A stretch of DNA of 64,000 nt. Origin: Eurosta solidaginis (taxonomy: Eukaryota; Arthropoda; Insecta; Diptera; Tephritidae). The stretch's first letter is position 1, and each line of letters begins with the position of its first letter. The stretch spans positions 187,177,477-187,241,476 of the forward strand of contig NC_090322.1 of NCBI RefSeq assembly GCF_040869045.1. The letters are read 5' to 3'. Shown piece after piece: positions 20,838 to 30,712 of the stretch. Under the pieces are notes generated by a model. It saw only the letters and a list, made by a program, of their open reading frames with translations, ran no database searches and was not told where the DNA came from. Made by a program: the position numbers and the translations under genes.

Positions 20838-21088
20838 GTACTTTGGGCAAAACGAAATAAACTTCAATTGTCAAAAGTCTGAAGTTCCTTCATATTTATA
20901 AACGCAACATCTTGGTTGATTGTGGAAATCGACACTGATGATGGCACAACGTCGAAACCGGTTTGTCTCGATACCAAATTTGACAAGGGATGACGGAAAA
21001 TCGTTCCAATATACACCATTTATCCACCCCGTCGGAAAATCAACAAAACAAGGCATAAGCTTGTGTTAAACGCATATATATAAAAATT
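20838..21088 (+). repeat. Dispersed repeat B, copy 1
   Basis: Begins GGGCAAAACGAAATAAACTT, contains GATGATGGCACAACGTCGAA and ends near AAGCTTGTGTTAAACGC. Its left part and right end recur in reverse at 29525-29905, its middle at 45893-46005, and its two ends (middle missing) at 60672-60780. No coding capacity. The boundary with the LINE tail on the left suggests the LINE inserted at its edge. Confidence 0.7.
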
Positions 21089-22199
21089 TCATTCTGCCGC
21101 GGCCTTCATATAAGCGTGTTAAAAAGCTTCTTCGGGCAAGAGCTACACAGTGCACACTTTATTGAATTCACTAATAAAAAAAATTTTCACAAACGTTTCA
21201 AAACATGTACTTTTGGAAATTATTAAACTGATTTAAAAAACCATGAATGATATACTTAGCAAAATTATGATTTTTTCCGGGCTCAAAGGTATACTTATAA
21301 GCCCTTAACACTTATGTTTTCAGCGTAACTGTATGTGCTTTAATGCTTATTTTTACGATTTTGCAGTGTTTCCACGTCTGCTGTGGCCATGCGCTCTTGT
21401 ACCGTAATTTTTGATTATATTTTGTTTATTTTGCTTGACATATATTAATTTTCTATGAACGTTTTGTGAGCACACACACTCGTCAAATTCGACGAACGTA
21501 CGAATGCCCAAATACTAAAAATTTTATAGTTTATTTTACCGTCTCATGACATTCCTATTGCTCATTACGTTTTGTCTTGACTTTCATACATACTCTTCAT
21601 AATACTAGCACACATAGTACAACCTTTTATTTTTTCGCAGTGGGCAAGAAAACGTTGAAGATGCAACGAAACAAAGCAACACGTAACTAAACAAAATTTT
21701 AGCAATGAAATCAGAACTACATATATGCTGACGAAATCTTAAAAAAAAAAAGTTACAGAAATAAACAAAAATATTTAGTGAAGAAGTAATAAAATTTAAA
21801 CTTTGTGCTTAAAATTCCAAAGCAAAAAAAAAAAGACAAAAACAGTCAAGCGCTAAAAACGCGTCAAATTATGAAACACTGACTTAATTTTTGGGGGCAA
21901 CCACTTATGCTTTATTTTGTTGTTATTGCGTGAAATATAGGCGTAATTAAAACGGTCTAAGAGACGGGAAATGAGTAACAGTGCCACAGACCAATTGAAG
22001 AATGTGAAAAAGAAAGCTCTAGACAAAGTGAAACGTTCAACTTCATTTTATGTATGTACGTCTTTCTTTTGTTTTTGTTGTTTTTTCTGTGTTTTCCCTG
22101 ACTATTTTTACACTGATTTGTTTTAAATAAAACTGTGCAATGTACAACGTAATTGTGAAATTCATTCATTCATTTAACTACTGGCGCATTTAGCATTTG
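21089..22199. other. No recognisable feature
   Basis: AT-rich left flank of hAT element 2. Poly-A runs near 21739-21750 and 21825-21835. No domain recognised. Confidence 0.5.
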
Positions 22200-22639
22200 A
22201 TGGTTTGTAGGGATGCAAACGATACATCGATGTTTTCCCCATTAATATCGATGTTTTGCTAGAGGATACATTGGATTAAACATCGAGAAACATCGACATC
22301 GTCCGTTCCTAAGTACATATAGAAAAAAACGCGCGTGAAATGTTTGGAGAAAAAAAATTATTCCTTGCTTTGCTCACACGATTAATTTAGTCGTAACCAA
22401 ATCTATTGACGAGTCAAGGGACTGCGCCGATTTGATAAATAAAGTTCGAGAAATTGTAAAGTTTATAAAAAAGAATGTTACTTGAAGCGACGAAATAAGA
22501 AAACGACAAAAGGAGATGGATTTAAAAGAAGGTCAAACCAAACAAGTAAGGAAGGCTAAGTTCGGGTGTAACCGAACATTACATACTCAGCTGAGAGTAT
22601 TGGAGACAAAATAAGGGAAAATGGACCTAGGTTAACCCT

Positions 22640-23252
22640 GGAATGTGTTTGTATGACATGGATATCAAATGGAAGGTATTAAAGAGTATTTTAGATAGGA
22701 GTGGGCCATAGTTCTATATGTGGACGCCTTTTCGAGATATCGCCATAAAGGTGTACCAGGGGTGACTACAATGTGTGTGTACGATATGGGTATCAAATGA
22801 AAGGTGTTAAAGAGTATTTTAAAAGGTAGTGATCCTTAGTTCTATAGGTGAACGCCTTTTCGAAATATCACCATAAAGGCGGACCAGAATGTGTTTGTAC
22901 GATATGGGTATCAAATGAAAGGTGCTAATAAGTATTTTAAAAGGGATTGGGCCTTAGTTCTATAGGTGGACGCGTTTTCGCGATATCGCCATAAAGGTGG
23001 ACCAGGGGTGACTACAATGTGTGTGTACGATATGGGTATCAAATGAAAGGTGTTAAAGAGTATTTTAATAGGGAGTGATCCTTAGTTCTATAGGTGAACG
23101 CCTTTTCGAAATATCACCATAAAGGCGGACCAGAATGTGTTTGTACGATATGGGTATCAAATGAAAGGTGCTAATAAGTATTTTAAAAGGGAGTGGGCCT
23201 TAGTTCTATAGGTGGACGCGTTTTCGCGATATCGACCAAAATGTGGGCCAGG
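22640..23252 (+). repeat. Tandem array with 246-bp higher-order unit
   Basis: About five related units of roughly 120 bp (landmarks GATATGGGTATCAAATGAAA, TTAGTTCTATAGGTG, CATAAAGG-GGACCAG). Units 2-5 alternate as A-B-A-B: A has GTGTTAAAGAGTATTTT and GAACGCCTTTTCGAAATATC, B has GTGCTAATAAGTATTTT and GGACGCGTTTTCGCGATATC. The A-B pair starts at 22761 and again at 23007, giving a 246-bp period. The copy at 34172-35673 has a single unit. Confidence 0.85.
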
Positions 23253-23323
23253 GTGACCCAGAACATCATCTGTCGGGTACCGCCAATTTATTTATATATA
23301 TAATACCACGAACAGTATTCCTG

Positions 23324-23645
23324 GGATTCAAGGGGTTGTGTAGCGCAATATATAGCTTCTCCAACCCAATTGTCAACCTCACCTTCGAGCGGCGAATCCC
23401 GTTTCACTAACAGACGAGGCTCTGACGACCCCAAGCTCCTCATGGAACTTGGAGGTGGGGAGGGAGGGATGGCCTGAAGGTTCAATGTGGCCATATAAAT
23501 CGTTCCCGAGATGGTCGGGCCAGCACCTTAATGGTGCTGTGTTACCGGAGCGTATCGGATCTGTATCCGACAAAGGACCATCACATCGATAACACTCCCC
23601 AAAGCCTTCGGGGAGTAACCTAATCGCTACAACAACAACAACAAC
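23324..23645 (+). mobile_element. Short retroposon D (internally deleted LINE-like), 5'-truncated copy
   Basis: Reads GATTCAAGGGGTTGTG through GCTACAACAACAACAACAAC, with the (CAA)n 3' end on the plus strand. A 13-bp TSD AACAGTATTCCTG lies at 23311-23323 and 23646-23658. The uninterrupted target survives in the other copy of repeat C near 35370-35400. Truncated at its 5' end relative to the 50-kb copy. Confidence 0.88.
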
Positions 23646-25684
23646 AACAGTATTCCTGCCATGATTCCAAGGGCTTTTGATTTCCCCTGCAGAACTTTTT
23701 AATTTTTTTATACTTAAACACACCCATTTTACAAAGTTTTTCCAAAGTTATATTTTGCGTCAAAAAACCTATTCATCCCTTTTTTTCGTAGTTGGTATAG
23801 AATTAGGGCATTTTTTCATTTTTCGAAATTTTCGATATCGAAAAAGTGGGCGTGGTCATAGTCGGATTTCGCCCAATTCTAATACCAAGATAAAGTGAGT
23901 TCAGATAAGTACGTGAACTAGGTTTAAAATAATATCGGTTTTTGCTCAAGTTATCGTGTTAACGGCCAAGAGGAAGGATAGACGGTCGACTGTGTATAAA
24001 AACTGGGCGTGGCTTCAACCGATTTCGCCAATTTTCACACAAAACAGTTACCGGCATAGGAGCTATGCCCTTACCAAATTTCACAAGGATTGGTAAATTT
24101 TTGTTCGACTTATGGTATTAAAAGTATTCTAGACAAATTAAATGAAAAAGGGCGGAGCCACACCCATTTTGAAATTTTCTTTTATTTTTGTATTTTGTTG
24201 CACCATATCATTACTGGAGTTGAATATTGACATAATTTACTTATATACTGTAAAGATATTCAATTTTTTATTAAAATTTTGCTTAAAAAAATTTTTTGTT
24301 TAAAAAGTGGGCGTGTTCGTCATCAGATTTTGCTAATTTTTATTTAGCACACATATAGTAATAGGAGTAACGTTCCTGCCAAATTTCACCATGATATCTT
24401 CAACGACTGCAAAATTACAGCTTGCAAAGCTTTTAAATTACCTTCTTTTAAAAGTAGGCGGTTCCACGTCCATTGTCCAAAATTTTACAAATTTTCTATT
24501 TTGCGTTATAAGGTCAACCCACCTACCAAGTTTCATCGCTTTATCCGTCTTTGGTAATGAATTATCGCACTTTTTCTGTTTTTCGAAATTTTCGATATCG
24601 AAAAAGTGGGCGTGGTTATGTTCGATTTCATTCATTTCAGTAGCGATCTGAGATGAGTGCCCAGGAACTTACATACCAAATTTCATTAAGGTGCCTCAAA
24701 ATTTACTCAAGTTATCGTGTTTACGGACGGACGGACGGACATGGCTAAATGAATTTTGTTTTTTCGCCCAGATCATTTTGATATGTATAAGTCTATATCT
24801 CTCTCGATTAGTGTATGCCGTTACGGATTACCGTTATGCGAACAAGGTTAATATACTCAGTGAGCTCTGCTCAGCTGAGTATAAAAATTGATACTCGATG
24901 TTAGCACACGTTGGAACTCGTGCTTGTACATGTTACAGCGGTTCATTGAATTGGCGCCCATTGTGGGAGCAGTACTTTTGACTAAACCCCTAGCTCCCGC
25001 AATGATATCAAGTCACGAAGTACACTGCCTCAAAGAAATTGTAGAATTACTTCGTCCATTTGAAAAATTAACAAAAGAAGTTTCTGGAGACATCTACATT
25101 ACGGCGGGCAAAGTCATTCCATTAGTAAATTGCCTCATGAAGTCTTTGAAAATATTAAACCGAAGAATACAATAATTTCGAATTTCAAAGAGGAAAAAAA
25201 AGAATTTTACTAAAAAGATTTGCTGATTTGGAACATTCTGCAATTCTTGAGATTTCAACTGCTCTAGATACGAGATTCAAGTTTGAGCATTTCAAAAATG
25301 CTTTGGCCAAAGCCAAAGTAATTAACTATTTAAATAAATATGTGCGCGAATACAGCGATCCTGTAGATGATTGTGAAATATCTGATGGATCTGATAATGA
25401 TGCCTCCGAATTTGACATCTGGAAGTATCACAAACAGTTGACTCGCAAGAACATGAAACATGACTCACCTCACTCTGTTTCGAAAAATGCTGGTGAAACT
25501 GAAGTTCATATGCACCTTTCGTCTCCTGTTACACCAACTGTTAAGTTTATTATTAGGTTATACTCACACACTTCGGTAGCCGTTGAGATATGCACGCTTT
25601 GATTGCTCTAAATCTAATGACATTTTATTTCTGATGGCATAATTCAGCATTGCCATATTTACAAAAATTACAACGTCAAATATA

Positions 25685-26035
25685 TCAATTAATAAAGTTA
25701 GTTTTACACTGAGAATACAAATTCATTGTTGTTAGTAAATTTGAATTTGCATACACAACACCATCCCCCGCTTTATTGCGAAAATCTTCTGCTTGATAGC
25801 GGTGTACCGATTTGCGCATACGGCTGCTTCGACGAACTTCTTTTGGACTTGTTGACTGTTCTTGAGAATGCTCATTATCTGCATTCGCCGTAGTATCTGG
25901 TAGCAAAAAGTTGGTAACTGGATCAGTTTCTCCTCTTTTATCATCAACTGCTGTTTCGTTGTTCACATGTCGAATTTTCATTTGATTTTGGTGTTGTTTA
26001 TAGTAGCCCATAATAGTTTTTACTACGTACATCAC
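25685..26035 (-). pseudogene. Gypsy pol C-terminal tail
   Basis: A 116-codon frame with a serine/arginine-rich segment (VRRSSRMRKSVHRY), as often follows integrase in insect gypsy polyproteins. It is separated from integrase by a decayed 120-bp stretch and continues to the left limit of the gypsy fragment. Confidence 0.6.
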
Positions 26036-26160
26036 TTTTCCCAGGCGGCTGTCTACGAACCCTTGTAACCAATTTTATCCACGACCATAGTTACGGATGT
26101 AAACACTTTCCTTAGGAGAAAATTTGTTTGTAGTTTCTTTAAAATCTTTTTTGTCATTTT

Positions 26161-26817
26161 TCACTGAAAACATCTGCGAAAGGACAGTACGTGCAGCACG
26201 ACCATGTAAAAGATGTGCTGGTGATACGCCCTTTGCATTCGGTATAGTACGATACGACGTAAAAATTTTAGTACGGCTTCGCTTACTTGCAATCCGTCAT
26301 CTAAATTCTTTTTTACAGAAGTTTTGAAGGTACGTACAAATCTTTCAGCCAGCCCATTGGAGGGTGGATGAAACGGTGCGATCGTGATGTGCTTTATAGC
26401 GTTTTGAGCACAGAACGTTTTGAAAGCTTCGGCTGTAAGTTGTGGGCCATTGTCACTTACAATAGTCTCCGGCAAGCCTTCAGCAGCAAAAATGGTAGTT
26501 AATGCGAAAATCGTCGATTCTGTCGAAGTATTTGCGAGCCTGCAAACAAATAGAAATTGCGAGAACGAGTCTATGCACAGAAGCCACATGGAACCAAAAA
26601 TTGGACCAGCAAAGTCAATGTGGACCCTTTGCCAAGGTGCTTGAGGTTCCGGCCAGCTAGAATATTGCCGCCTATCACTTGGACCAGCTAGTTTGCAGTT
26701 TTCACCTCCAGCTGCTACCCTCTCGATGTCCTTGTCGATTCCGGTCCACCAACAGTGTTGTCGTGCCAGTTGCTTCATTTTGACCACACCGCAATGTCCG
26801 TCATGTAGATGCCGCAA
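26161..26817 (-). pseudogene. Gypsy pol: integrase
   Basis: An HHCC-type zinc domain with one cysteine replaced by glycine (GGENC). The catalytic core has D in HIDFAGP, D in IVSDNGPQ and E in PPSNGLAERF, so the DD35E triad is visible. The frame decays after about 26280. DNA-joining activity would be lost with the damaged zinc domain and the upstream stop. Confidence 0.88.
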
Positions 26818-26823
26818 AACTTG

Positions 26824-27774
26824 TTAACGTAATGAGTGTGGGATGGTTACCCGTGTGACGTCACTCTGTAATAAAACAAAATCATTTTGAACAATTAATG
26901 ACCACTTACGAGCAAAATACGGCCGAAGATCCTCGTCGTTCGGATTCAACTTCTCAGGCCACCCGTTCTGAATGTATTGTTTAACTCTCTGCAGTATTGG
27001 GTCACTTTTGGTGCTTGCGCGAATGAGCTCAGCATTAATTGGAGTTTCAATAGTAGCAACTTGATTAATTTCGCCATTGCCGAAGTCTTCGTCAGGACCC
27101 AATGGCAATATCGATAAAGCGTCTGCATTTGCATGATCGGTTGTTTTGCGATACTTAATTTCAAATTGGTACCCCATGAGCGTAATAGCCCACCGCTGTA
27201 TACGTTGTGCCGTCATTGTTGGAAGGTTTTTATCTGGGCTAAATATACTGACTAATGGTTTGTGATCCGTAATAAGCGTAAACTTGTGCCCGTATAAAAA
27301 CTGATGAAATTTTTTCACTCCGACTATTATTGCCAAACCCTCCTTTTCAATTTGGCTATAGTTTTCTTGATGACGGTTTAGGGTCTTCGAGGCAAAAGCG
27401 ATCGGTTGCTCCGTACCATCTGGATGGATGTGCGAAAGCACGGCTCCAACTCCATACGATGATGCGTCCGTAGCAACAACTATTGGTAAGTCTTCTCGAA
27501 AATGGGTTAGCATCGTAGCCTTAACTATATGCCCCTTGAGCATGTTGAACGCATTTTCTTGTTCGGACTTCCACTGGAACGTCAAATTTTTTCGCCTCAA
27601 TCTGTTAATAGGTGCTGCAAGTTGAGAGTAGTTTGGTATGAAATTATGGTAATAATTTATTTTGCCCATAAATGCCTCAAGCTCTTTCAAGTTTGTTGGC
27701 CGTCGCAAGTTCTTCACTGCTTGAATACCTGATTCGTCAGGCAGAATGCCATCTGCGCTTATTTCACGACCCAA
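26824..27774 (-). pseudogene. Gypsy pol: RT thumb, RNase H and integrase linker
   Basis: Contains the RT connection (LRRPTNLKELEAFMGKINYY), the Ty3-type RNase H (VVATDASSYGVGAVLSH, IEKEGLAIIVGVKKFHQFLYG and ITDHKPL with the expected acidic residues) and the linker to integrase. A TAA stop at about 26824 falls a few codons before the integrase zinc-binding domain. Confidence 0.88.
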
Positions 27775-28120
27775 GTATTAATTTAGTTTTGAGAAACTCG
27801 CATTTCTCTTTCTTGCATTTGGTACCCGCTGCTTTGAGTATCTGAAGCACTTTGGCTAAGCGCTCAAGGTGTTCTTGTTCGTTTGCACCGGCGATGATAA
27901 TGTCATCTATGTAATTTGCGCATCCATCAAATCCACACAATAGCTGCTCTAGATGTTTCTGAAACATGGCTGGGGCGCTTGCCACTCCATACGGTAATCG
28001 CTGGTACTGAAATAACACAAGCGGTGTGTTGACCACCAGCATTTTTTTCGAATCTTCGTCGAGCTCCATTTGCAGGTATGCATCACGCAAGTCAATCTTA
28101 GAAAAATATTTGCCATGTCG
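27764..28120 (-). pseudogene. Gypsy pol: reverse transcriptase core
   Basis: Continues after a frameshift with KIDLRDAYLQ (first catalytic aspartate), then YQRLPYGVASAPAMFQ and NYIDDIII (the YxDD box, both aspartates present). A further frame break at about 27774 separates it from the RNase H part. Confidence 0.88.
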
Positions 28121-28793
28121 AATGGTATGCAGCAGGCACTCTAGTAGGTAAAGGATATTGATCTACATCAATCTGCTGGTTCACCCCTTTTTTAAAATCT
28201 CCACAGATGCGCATCGATCCGTCTGGTTTTGTTGCTAACACAATAGGAGATGCCCAGTCGCTGAAGGTAATTTGTTGCCAATTACCTGCTTGTGATAACC
28301 GTTGAGCTTCCTCTTTAAATTTTGGCAGCTGTGCAAAAGGAATGGGCCTACTCTTACTGATCTTAGGCACTGCGTTTTGCTTAAGTTTAATCGAAGCTTT
28401 GACTGAATTCATTGTACCAAGTGCTGGTGTAAACACCTCTGCGAAGGTAGTCAGAAGTGTTTGCAACTTTTCGACCGACCTGACAGCCAAGATATCAACT
28501 TGCACAATTTTGAAGCCCAATTCTTCGAATAAATCTACCCCAAATAAATTGCTAGAACCGCGCACATTAGAAACTACTAAAGGCAGTATTTTTTCTACTG
28601 ACCCGTATCGAATTTTTGCAGAGATTTCTCCCAAAGTTTCGATTTGCGTATGACCGTACCCGTATAGTGCACGCGAACATTGTTTTATTGGCGGTTTATT
28701 TAACATTTCGTAAGTGTCTAGTGTTATTACTGAGACTTCTGCACCAGAATCCATCTGAAACTCAATCGTTTTGCCGTTAACCAAAACTTGCAC
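28098..28793 (-). pseudogene. Gypsy pol: protease and N-terminal reverse transcriptase
   Basis: An aspartic protease block with FQMDSGAEVSVI lies near the start (the DSG catalytic motif is intact). The reverse transcriptase N-terminus follows (SRPIPFAQLPKFKEE, then WASPIVLATKPDGSMRICGDFK). The frame fails at about 28098, just before the first RT aspartate, which is carried on in another frame by the next piece. Confidence 0.88.
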
Positions 28794-28990
28794 AAAACGT
28801 TTCTTACTTTTGTTGCTTGCTGGGCTAGCTACCGAAAATGCCGTTGAAATATATTCTATTTTGTCACCTTTCTCACTTTTGTTGTTTTTGGTAACTTTGT
28901 TCTGCTTTTGTTCGTTCTTTTTTCATTCGATAAGCACACAGCTATGATATGACCTGTTTTACCGCAACCTCTGCAACACAACACCAACCG

Positions 28991-29379
28991 TCACTCAGGG
29001 TAGGAATAGACTTTTGGGAAGTAGATTGTCAAATCGTATTTTCCTAAACTCGATCTCAGTTTATGTAATTAAACAAGTAACATTTGTACCTGTGCGTCAC
29101 AATCATATTGATGAGTGCAACTAATTTTAAAAGTTCCTTGAAGGAAATTCCTAAAAATATATATGTATATAAAAACGTTCCTATTTTATTAAGAATGTGT
29201 GTGTTGTTTTTAAACCCATTGGCTTGTAAGTATTGATAATTTTACACCGACATTAGCGTTACACTAATGGGCTTTTCCATTCAAAACCTATTTTCGTGTA
29301 ACGCGAGCTAGTATGGAAATGCCCGTACTTTCAAAGTTAAACAGAAACTTCTGGCAATACTTTATATCGGTTGTTTGAT
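28991..29379. other. hAT element 2 right part, no coding recognised
   Basis: AT-rich sequence between the gypsy zinc-knuckle end and the hAT right terminus. GGGCTTTTCCAT (29271-29282) and ATGGAAATGCCC (29314-29325) form a short imperfect inverted repeat. The missing transposase C-terminus was not found here. Confidence 0.45.
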
Positions 29380-29553
29380 TTAAAATGAAAACATCGGAGA
29401 AACATCGATGGTTTTTTTTTTTGGCGATGTTGCATCCCTAATGGTTTGAGAATAATTAAAATAAATAAAAATGCACTCATGTTTGTTTAGAATAGGGTTG
29501 ACATTTGTCTGCATTAATTTTTTTTATATAGTTGCGTTTAACACAAGCTTATA

Positions 29554-29788
29554 CTGTTTTCACACAGAAACTTAATGATCTCATTGCACCTGCTAATGAA
29601 ATCGTAAATTTTTTGCTTTCACACAGAAGTAACTGCTCGATTAGTATGAAGGATGAGACAGACAATCATGGCGGAACGATACAAGGTGGGAGCATGGTGA
29701 CATACCTACAAACAAAAAAATGCGTCAATAAGCGTCTTAATGTAGAAAATTGTCTTTATTATTCAATAAGCCGTCTGTGTGAAAATAG
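29554..29788. mobile_element. TA-flanked MITE with CTGTTTTCACACAGA TIRs
   Basis: The left end CTGTTTTCACACAGA and right end complement CTATTTTCACACAGA (one mismatch) are bordered by TA at 29552-29553 and 29789-29790, as for Tc1/mariner-type insertions. It holds a P-type terminal fragment at 29667-29717. A related right end lies at about 30915-30975. At 235 bp it is non-coding. Confidence 0.65.
29667..29717 (+). mobile_element. P-superfamily MITE, single end
   Basis: CATGGCGGAACGATACAAGG then TGGGAGCATGGTGACATACC closely matches the left end of the intact P-type MITE at 12858, including 20 bp beyond the TIR. No matching right end follows, so it is a truncated or recombined copy. Confidence 0.7.
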
Positions 29789-29905
29789 TATTATGCATTT
29801 CAGTAACATCGCCACAATCAACCAAGATGTTGCGTTAATAAATATGAAGGAACTTCAGACTTATCAATTGAAGTTTATTTCGCTTTGCCCATTCACATAC
29901 AATAT

Positions 29906-30487
29906 TTTGCGTAGCACTGTTTTTTGAACATTCTCCCTATACAACAAAAATACTTGCTAACATATTTTGTGTCGTATTCATTTGTTATATTGCAGTTTTT
30001 AATTGTGTAAAATGTTAGAAAAGTTACCAACGCATGGGAAAAATAATTTCACTTACAAAGTGTGCCAGCACCATTAGCCGAAGCAAAGGTCAAATTCTTC
30101 TTATGGTTTGCTTGCAACAAAATTTGCACGTGGGCTGCTTTTGATGTTAGATGGCGCCAGTGTCGCTCAATCTACCGTTCTCCGTAAAAATACGTGCAAT
30201 CTACTCATAGCATAAGATTGAGTAAAACGCATCTATATGAAAAACTGCATATGTGACTGGGCTTTAAGCGATTTTCGCTAAATTTAACAAAGCTCTAGTT
30301 ATCCCTGGTTCGCGTTAACCTACGTCAGTAGTGAACACAAGTCTTTGTTCTATTAGCTTTGCCAACGCAGCCAGGGCCTCCCTTTTCCTCTACTGCTAAC
30401 GGTATGTTACGATAAAACACTAGGCTGAAACATATGAAAATAACAATAAATTCAGATTTTTGAATTTAGAAATCCAATATGTATTAT
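29906..30487. other. No recognisable feature
   Basis: No domain or shared repeat recognised apart from a weak echo of the repeat B right end near 30225-30255. Confidence 0.45.
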
Positions 30488-30712
30488 GAGTCGGACCCGT
30501 GCGCATCTTGCGCAACCAATGTAAAAGTCTCCTATCAAATATCAACAGAAATCAGCTGTTCTATCAATCAATTAAAACTTACAGCTTGCGCTGCCATCTG
30601 GCATATGGTAGCAACTGCCGGTAATACAGTGCAAATATTCACAATAGAGCCATAGTACAAATAGATTTCTTTGTGTGCTCACAATCGTTTATTTTTAACA
30701 AATGCAGCGAAA
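30488..30712 (+). repeat. Dispersed repeat A, copy 3
   Basis: Matches 1567-1860 (GTCGGACCCGTGCGCATC through CACAATCGTTTATTTTTAAC) with only one CTTGCGCTGCCATCTGG unit instead of the short tandem array. It ends where copies 1 and 2 continue. Confidence 0.78.

Larger units (their letters stand above)
22543..24885 (+). repeat. Dispersed repeat C, copy 1 (inside hAT transposase)
   Basis: Starts CAAGTAAGGAAGGCTAAGTT followed by the hairpin GTTCGGGTGTAACCGAAC, and ends GAGCTCTGCTCAGCTGAGTA near 24880. Other copies: 34172-35673 (reverse) and 40509-42027. It has repeated phrases such as AAAAGTGGGCGTGG with TTTCGATATCGAAAA, and GGACGGACGGACGGAC at 24724-24739. No protein coding. It carries a tandem array at 22640-23250 and a nested retroposon at 23324-23645. 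Clear TIRs are absent, so the class is open; I recall similar sequences as abundant in higher-fly genomes. Confidence 0.85.
22395..25602 (+). pseudogene. hAT (ZBED-like) transposase, interrupted
   Basis: Three exon-like pieces of one transposase. Piece 1 (about 22395-22542) reads LINKVREIVKFIKKNV with an internal stop, then KRQKEMDLKEG. Repeat C then intervenes. Piece 2 (24888-25175) resumes exactly where the family predicts, at LILDVSTRWNSCLYMLQRFIEL, the hallmark of hAT catalytic domains, and continues with the LTKEVSGDIY block. Piece 3 (25205-25602) after a frameshift has AILEISTALDTRFKFEHF and, at its end, VHMHLSSPVTP, the region just before the C-terminal dimerisation domain. That domain is missing where the gypsy remnant begins. 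The BED finger was not recognised. The gene is dead. Confidence 0.88.
25685..28990 (-). mobile_element. Ty3/gypsy retrotransposon internal region, no LTRs
   Basis: Reverse-strand gag end (zinc knuckle C-x2-C-x4-H-x4-C near 28945-28990), then protease, reverse transcriptase, RNase H, integrase and a C-terminal tail down to 25685, the normal Ty3/gypsy order. At least three frame breaks and one in-frame stop disrupt pol. No LTR pair, primer-binding site or envelope frame was seen, so this is a truncated fragment lying inside hAT element 2. Confidence 0.9.
22208..29440 (+). mobile_element. hAT element 2, 7.2 kb, with nested insertions and 8-bp TSD
   Basis: TIRs TAGGGATGCAA at 22208 and its complement ending at 29440 are flanked by perfect 8-bp duplications ATGGTTTG at 22200-22207 and 29441-29448. 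Both subterminal regions carry the motif CATCGATGTTT or close variants (at least four on the left, two on the right), typical of hAT transposase-binding arrays. The transposase gene lies on the plus strand and is interrupted by repeat C (22543-24885) and by a Ty3/gypsy remnant (about 25690-28990). Without these insertions the element would be about 1.6-2 kb. Confidence 0.93.
29525..29905 (-). repeat. Dispersed repeat B, copy 2 (reverse, interrupted)
   Basis: The right end matches the start of copy 1 in reverse (GAAGGAACTTCAGACTTATC, TTGAAGTTTATTTCGCTTTG). The left end matches the copy 1 end (TTGCGTTTAACACAAGCTTA). Between them lies a TA-flanked MITE at 29554-29788. Confidence 0.7.

Noticed and set aside
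22640..23252. CRISPR-like array
   Set aside because: Contiguous 120-bp units without spacers in a eukaryotic repeat.
22543..24885. Repeat C as a Helitron
   Set aside because: There is a hairpin, but no clean 5' TC / 3' CTRR ends, and A-T target insertion could not be shown; left unclassified.
25685..28990. Complete gypsy provirus with LTRs or envelope
   Set aside because: No terminal direct repeats at either border, no envelope frame, gag only represented by its zinc knuckle.
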